From: Jeongeupia chitinilytica
GTDB taxonomy: Bacteria > Pseudomonadota > Gammaproteobacteria > Burkholderiales > Chitinibacteraceae
NCBI RefSeq assembly: GCF_014652315.1
Contig: NZ_BMYO01000001.1
Span: forward strand, 558,001-622,000
Length of the DNA stretch: 64,000 bases
Direction: 5' to 3'
The notes under the pieces were generated by a model. It was not told where the DNA came from, ran no database searches, and worked only from the letters and a program-made list of their open reading frames with translations. The translations under genes and the position numbers were made by a program. Positions 61,100 to 64,000 of the stretch are shown piece by piece. Each line of letters begins with the position of its first letter. Within the stretch, counting starts at the first letter, position 1.

Positions 61100-61825
61100 T
61101 CAATGCGACACGGCGCCAAGCTGCAGCGTGCGGGCCTTGCCGTCACCGGGCAGGCGTTCGAGCAGGGGGGCAAACAGCGTCGCCTGGCCATCGGCGGCCT
61201 GCAAACGCAATGCTCCTTGCGGGCCTGCCGGGCCGAGTGATCCCTTGCCGCTGATGTCGAGCCGGCCGCCTTGCGGCGCCAGCTGCCAGTCCAGCGTGTC
61301 GCCGTTGCGCTGCAGTGCAATGCTGTAGTTGCCGAAGGGATTGGCCTGTGGCGTCACCAGCGAGCTGGCGTCCTGCCACAGTACGGTGGTTCCGGTCAGT
61401 GTATGGCGGTCGATCCGTCCGGCGTTGATCAGCAGCGTGCCGCCCAGCTGGAACGGTGCCAGCGGTTTGGCCAGCGCCAGCAGCGGTGCAGCCGGCAGTC
61501 GCGCATTGAGGTCTTCGATGCGTAGACCGCCGAAACCGGCCAGCAATCTTGCCGTTACCGGTGTGCCCGGGTTGCCGCTGTTCAGCGACCAGCCGAACTG
61601 GCCGCGCAGCAGCGCCGCAGGTTGCCATTGCCACGCGAGGTCCCGGACCAGCTCCTGACCGTCGAGGCCAAACTGTGTTGCGCGCCCCTCCCACAGCGTG
61701 CCGCTGATGCCGGACACTTGGAACGGTGCAGGTACAGCCCGGAGCAGCAGAGACGCGGGCAGGCGAACGAGGGCAAACAGGGCAAAAGCGAGGAGGCCGC
61801 ACCCCCACAATGTACGGCGGCTCAT
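61100..61825 (-). CDS. gspN: type II secretion system protein N
   Basis: A 241-aa inner-membrane protein with one N-terminal helix (about residues 7-28), then a beta-rich periplasmic part beginning FQVSGISGTLWEGRATQFGL, the GspN signature. Its start overlaps the gspM stop (ATGA). GspN is an accessory part of the type II secretion platform that exports folded exoproteins. Last gene of a three-gene gspL-M-N set. Confidence 0.85.
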   Translation of the reverse strand: MSRRTLWGCGLLAFALFALVRLPASLLLRAVPAPFQVSGISGTLWEGRATQFGLDGQELVRDLAWQWQPAALLRGQFGWSLNSGNPGTPVTARLLAGFGGLRIEDLNARLPAAPLLALAKPLAPFQLGGTLLINAGRIDRHTLTGTTVLWQDASSLVTPQANPFGNYSIALQRNGDTLDWQLAPQGGRLDISGKGSLGPAGPQGALRLQAADGQATLFAPLLERLPGDGKARTLQLGAVSH

Positions 61826-62307
61826 GCTTCGACCACCAGTTCGGCCTGGACCGTACCGCGCTGGCCGTGAACCTCGGCGCGGATGATGTGCAGCTGCTGA
61901 TCGTTTTCCAGCGCGGCCAACAGGGCCAGTACGCGATCGAATGGCGCACTGCCGATGACGATGCGGACCTGATCGCCCGGCAGGGCCTGCAGTTCGGCGC
62001 CGAGCTGCTGCGCGTCCAGTGTGGCCTGCACGTGCTGGCGTAGCGCGCCGGGTTCAATGGTTGCGCGACGAACGCCTGATTGTTTGAACGCAGCAACACC
62101 GCGGTGCAGCTCGGCCAGGCTGGCCTGCAATTCGGGCAATTGTCGGGAAAGCCGGGCCGACGATTGCGATACAGGCTGCCAGATGCCGGCATAGAGCACG
62201 GCAACGGCAAGCGCAGCGCCGCCGATCGACAGTGCGCGTCGTTCGCGCGGTTCGCGACCGCGCCACCAGGTTTGCAGGGGTTGGAGTCTGGACATGGGCA
62301 TTACCAT
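61822..62307 (-). CDS. gspM: type II secretion system protein M
   Basis: A 161-aa bitopic protein. A short cytosolic N-terminus (WWRGREPRERRAL) precedes one transmembrane helix (about residues 27-46), a coiled coil and a ferredoxin-like periplasmic domain. This is the GspM/PilO-like layout. It overlaps gspL by seven bases at its start and gspN by four at its end. It links GspL to the inner-membrane platform. Alternative internal ATGs (62301, 62295) cannot be excluded. Confidence 0.85.
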   Translation of the reverse strand: MVMPMSRLQPLQTWWRGREPRERRALSIGGAALAVAVLYAGIWQPVSQSSARLSRQLPELQASLAELHRGVAAFKQSGVRRATIEPGALRQHVQATLDAQQLGAELQALPGDQVRIVIGSAPFDRVLALLAALENDQQLHIIRAEVHGQRGTVQAELVVEA

Positions 62308-63353
62308 TGCAACCGGACCTGGTCGGCGCCGGCCGGTTCGCGGGTGAAGGTTTCACCGGCAGCAGCAAGTTGTGCCGCGAAGGTGTCGGCCGCGGCCGGC
62401 GTCAGCATCAGCGTCAGCCGGCCGTTCTGGTAGCTGATGCGGCTGATCGCGCTTGCGCCGATGCCGGCACCGTCGAGCCGCTGAAGTCGTGCCGTCAGCG
62501 TGTCGGCCTGTTTTCCGGTCTGGCGCAGTTTGCTCGCCAGCTGCAATGCCGGATCGACCACGGGCTCGCCCGGAAACGCCGCCGCGTAGCTTTGCCGCAA
62601 GGCCTGGCGAGTGGATTCGACCGATTGGCGCAACTGCCACCAGCGTGCGATGTCGCTGGTCAGCCACAAGACCAGTGCAATCGCGGCGAGCGTGCCGATC
62701 CGTTGCCAGCGGCGCCAGTCGAAGCGGGGCGTGACCCGCGGTGCGAGTGCACCTTGCAGGACGTTGACGCCGTCGCACTGTCGCAACGCAAGCTGATCGA
62801 GGTCGACCACCGTAGCGTCGGCAATCAGTGTGCCGGCCAACTCGGCATCGTCGAGCCAGACCACATCCCCCGCGTCGTCGCGCAGCAGGGCGCCCGGTGC
62901 CAGCGGCAGTTGCTGGGCGCCCTGACTCGGGTCCAGCAGGTCAGACAAGGCCCACGCAGCAGCGGGGGAACGATGGAGCGTAGCAAAACGTTGCAGCCAT
63001 GCCGATAGCCAGGTCCGGTCGATACTGCGTACCTCGACTCGGCCGTCGGCCTGCTGCTGCATTGCCAGATGCAGTGATTCGACCGGCACCAGCAGCTCGT
63101 CATCGAGCGTGTGCGGCAACAGCGCGCGTAGCCTGGCCGGCGACTGGCGCGGCAGCGTCGGCACGTGCAGGCCAACAAGGGCAGGGGGGATCAGCCATTC
63201 GAGCCGGTTCGCAGCGGGCAGGGCATCCGGTAGCGATTCGCCCTGCGCCGCCACGGCGCCGGTTTGGCCTGCCCACCAGCGGAGTGGTACCGGCGATGCG
63301 GGATCTCCGTCGATCAGGACGCGAACGAGCGGGTAGCGGTGGTCGGAGTGCAT
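62301..63353 (-). CDS. gspL: type II secretion system protein L
   Basis: A 350-aa bitopic protein. The cytosolic actin-like domain (about 1-230) contains LRALLPHTLDDELLVPVESL, which recruits the GspE ATPase. One transmembrane helix lies at about 240-257 (IGTLAAIALVLWLTS), then a periplasmic coiled coil and ferredoxin-like domain. The ATG at 63353 is used; a TTG 21 codons earlier would start inside a probable promoter (-10-like CATACT on the minus strand near 63395). gspC-K and gspD/E/F are not in the window. Confidence 0.85.
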   Translation of the reverse strand: MHSDHRYPLVRVLIDGDPASPVPLRWWAGQTGAVAAQGESLPDALPAANRLEWLIPPALVGLHVPTLPRQSPARLRALLPHTLDDELLVPVESLHLAMQQQADGRVEVRSIDRTWLSAWLQRFATLHRSPAAAWALSDLLDPSQGAQQLPLAPGALLRDDAGDVVWLDDAELAGTLIADATVVDLDQLALRQCDGVNVLQGALAPRVTPRFDWRRWQRIGTLAAIALVLWLTSDIARWWQLRQSVESTRQALRQSYAAAFPGEPVVDPALQLASKLRQTGKQADTLTARLQRLDGAGIGASAISRISYQNGRLTLMLTPAAADTFAAQLAAAGETFTREPAGADQVRLQW

Positions 63354-63444
63354 GTGGCGACGGGGCGACAGGGTGGGAAAGTCGTCGCGAGTATGACACA
63401 GCCGTGTTGCGGCCAAGCGGCGGCAGCACGCGTTTGGCTGCGGT

Positions 63445-63474
63445 TTGTTTTTTGGCGGCGCTTTCCCCTATAAT
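63445..63474 (+). promoter_or_regulatory. sigma70 promoter of tRNA-Leu
   Basis: -35 TTGTTT (63445-63450), 18 bases, perfect -10 TATAAT (63469-63474), 56 bp upstream of the tRNA. Divergent from gspL. Confidence 0.7.
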
Positions 63475-63529
63475 CGCAGGCTTGTCTGCAGGCTGCCTCG
63501 CTTCGATGCGCGGTTCAGTCGCCGGCGTT

Positions 63530-63614
63530 GCGAGCGTGGCGGAATTGGTAGACGCACTGGATTTAGGTTCCAGCGTCGCAAGACGTGAGAGTTCGAGTCT
63601 CTCCGCTCGCACCA
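63530..63614 (+). tRNA. tRNA-Leu (anticodon UAG)
   Basis: 85-nt class II tRNA. The acceptor arm GCGAGCG (63530-63536) pairs with CGCTCGC (63604-63610). The anticodon stem-loop reads CTGGA-TTTAGGT-TCCAG with anticodon TAG. It has a long variable arm (CGTCGCAAGACG), a T-loop GTTCGAGTC, and encoded CCA at 63612-63614. The long variable arm and UAG anticodon identify leucine. Confidence 0.97.
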
Positions 63615-63745
63615 CCCGAACATCCGAATGGCATACGCCGGTTGCGGCCACTGCCAGGGTGTTCTGCCGGAACGGCCAGCCCCGAACCCTGATCGCGGCC
63701 CCTGTCGCCGCCGCGAGCGACACTCAAATTCCAAGGAAGGTTACG

Positions 63746-64000
63746 ATGCAAGCACAACTGGAAACCCTGAACGGGCTTGAGCGCCGTCTCAGCTTCTCCG
63801 TTCCGCGTGAAGAAATCGGCAAGCAGGTCGATGCCCGCCTGAAGCGCGTGGCCAAGACCGCCAAGATTGCCGGCTTCCGTCCGGGCAAGGCGCCGATCAA
63901 GATCGTTGCACAGCAATACGGTTTCCGCGTTCAGGAAGAAGTGCTTGGCGAAACCGTCGAGCGCTCGTTCGGCGAAGCCGTGCAGGAACAGAAGCTGCAG
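63746..64000 (+). CDS. tig: trigger factor, N-terminal part (cut by window edge)
   Basis: 85 codons to the window edge, starting MQAQLETLNGLERRLSFSVP. The ribosome-binding signature GFRPGKAPIKIVAQQYG is at residues about 45-61. This is the ribosome-docking domain of trigger factor, the ribosome-associated chaperone and peptidyl-prolyl isomerase. AAGGAAGG precedes the ATG. tRNA-Leu directly upstream of tig is common in betaproteobacteria; clpP would be expected next, outside the window. Confidence 0.97.
   Translation, partial: MQAQLETLNGLERRLSFSVPREEIGKQVDARLKRVAKTAKIAGFRPGKAPIKIVAQQYGFRVQEEVLGETVERSFGEAVQEQKLQ

Overview
The window is a piece of chromosome from a GC-rich, flagellated, diderm bacterium. 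Gene content and order point to a betaproteobacterium, probably of the Neisseriales (Chromobacteriaceae or Chitinibacteraceae type): a contiguous flgBCDEFGHIJKL cluster followed by radA, trxA-rho-rpmE2, argG/argF with a DUF3579 gene, DUF2788 and DUF3149 proteins, and gspLMN beside tRNA-Leu and tig. The genus is an inference and was not tested. Almost every gene is intact. The very long antisense reading frames are GC-driven shadows.

Layout. 1-6200 is core: the 5' end of a ClC channel gene (leftward), an NADP-binding protein, an SrkA-like kinase, a secreted TonB_C-S41 fusion, an Ala-rich exported protein, and a QseB/PmrA-type two-component system. 6201-9560 is an AT-rich island, the most unusual part of the window: an array of six integron cassettes, each one gene plus an attC site, followed by a seventh segment with three tiny ORFs and no attC. 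No integrase gene lies in the window, so this is a CALIN (cluster of attC sites lacking an integrase) or the far part of a chromosomal integron. 9560-21530 returns to housekeeping and stress genes: DUF1801, a methyltransferase, a DegQ/HtrA protease, fadH, a HAD protein, a 2-Cys peroxiredoxin, zapE, a quinone reductase, a cupin, Cdd1, an MscS-type channel and a Fur-box-linked DUF2325 gene.

21650-32320 is the rod/hook/ring/junction flagellar cluster, with a sigma54-type promoter before flgB, a terminator-like hairpin directly before flgJ and a sigma28-type promoter before flgK. Next come radA, trxA, rho, rpmE2 and an ArnT-like glycosyltransferase. 37797-41021 is a leftward block (DUF2788, ppnP, yajQ, a GGDEF cyclase, DUF3149) in which a c-di-GMP synthase is coupled to a YajQ-family c-di-GMP-binding protein. 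41106-43950 holds argG, a LysE-family exporter and argF. 44165-60556 holds DUF3579, an SDR, an L,D-transpeptidase with a TPR partner, DUF486, upp-uraA, a Yip1 protein, a porin, glnS, a YddA-type ABC transporter, hemE, priA and a YegS-like lipid kinase. 60599-63353 holds a PII gene and gspN-gspM-gspL on the minus strand. The window ends with tRNA-Leu(UAG) and the start of tig.

Regulatory sites read by eye include a PmrA/QseB-type box before the degQ-like gene, which matches the family of the response regulator encoded about 6 kb away. Others are an OxyR-like array before the peroxiredoxin gene, a Fur box before DUF2325, a C-rich rut-like leader before rho, and a perfect DnaA box before priA. 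All are pattern matches that still need scoring.
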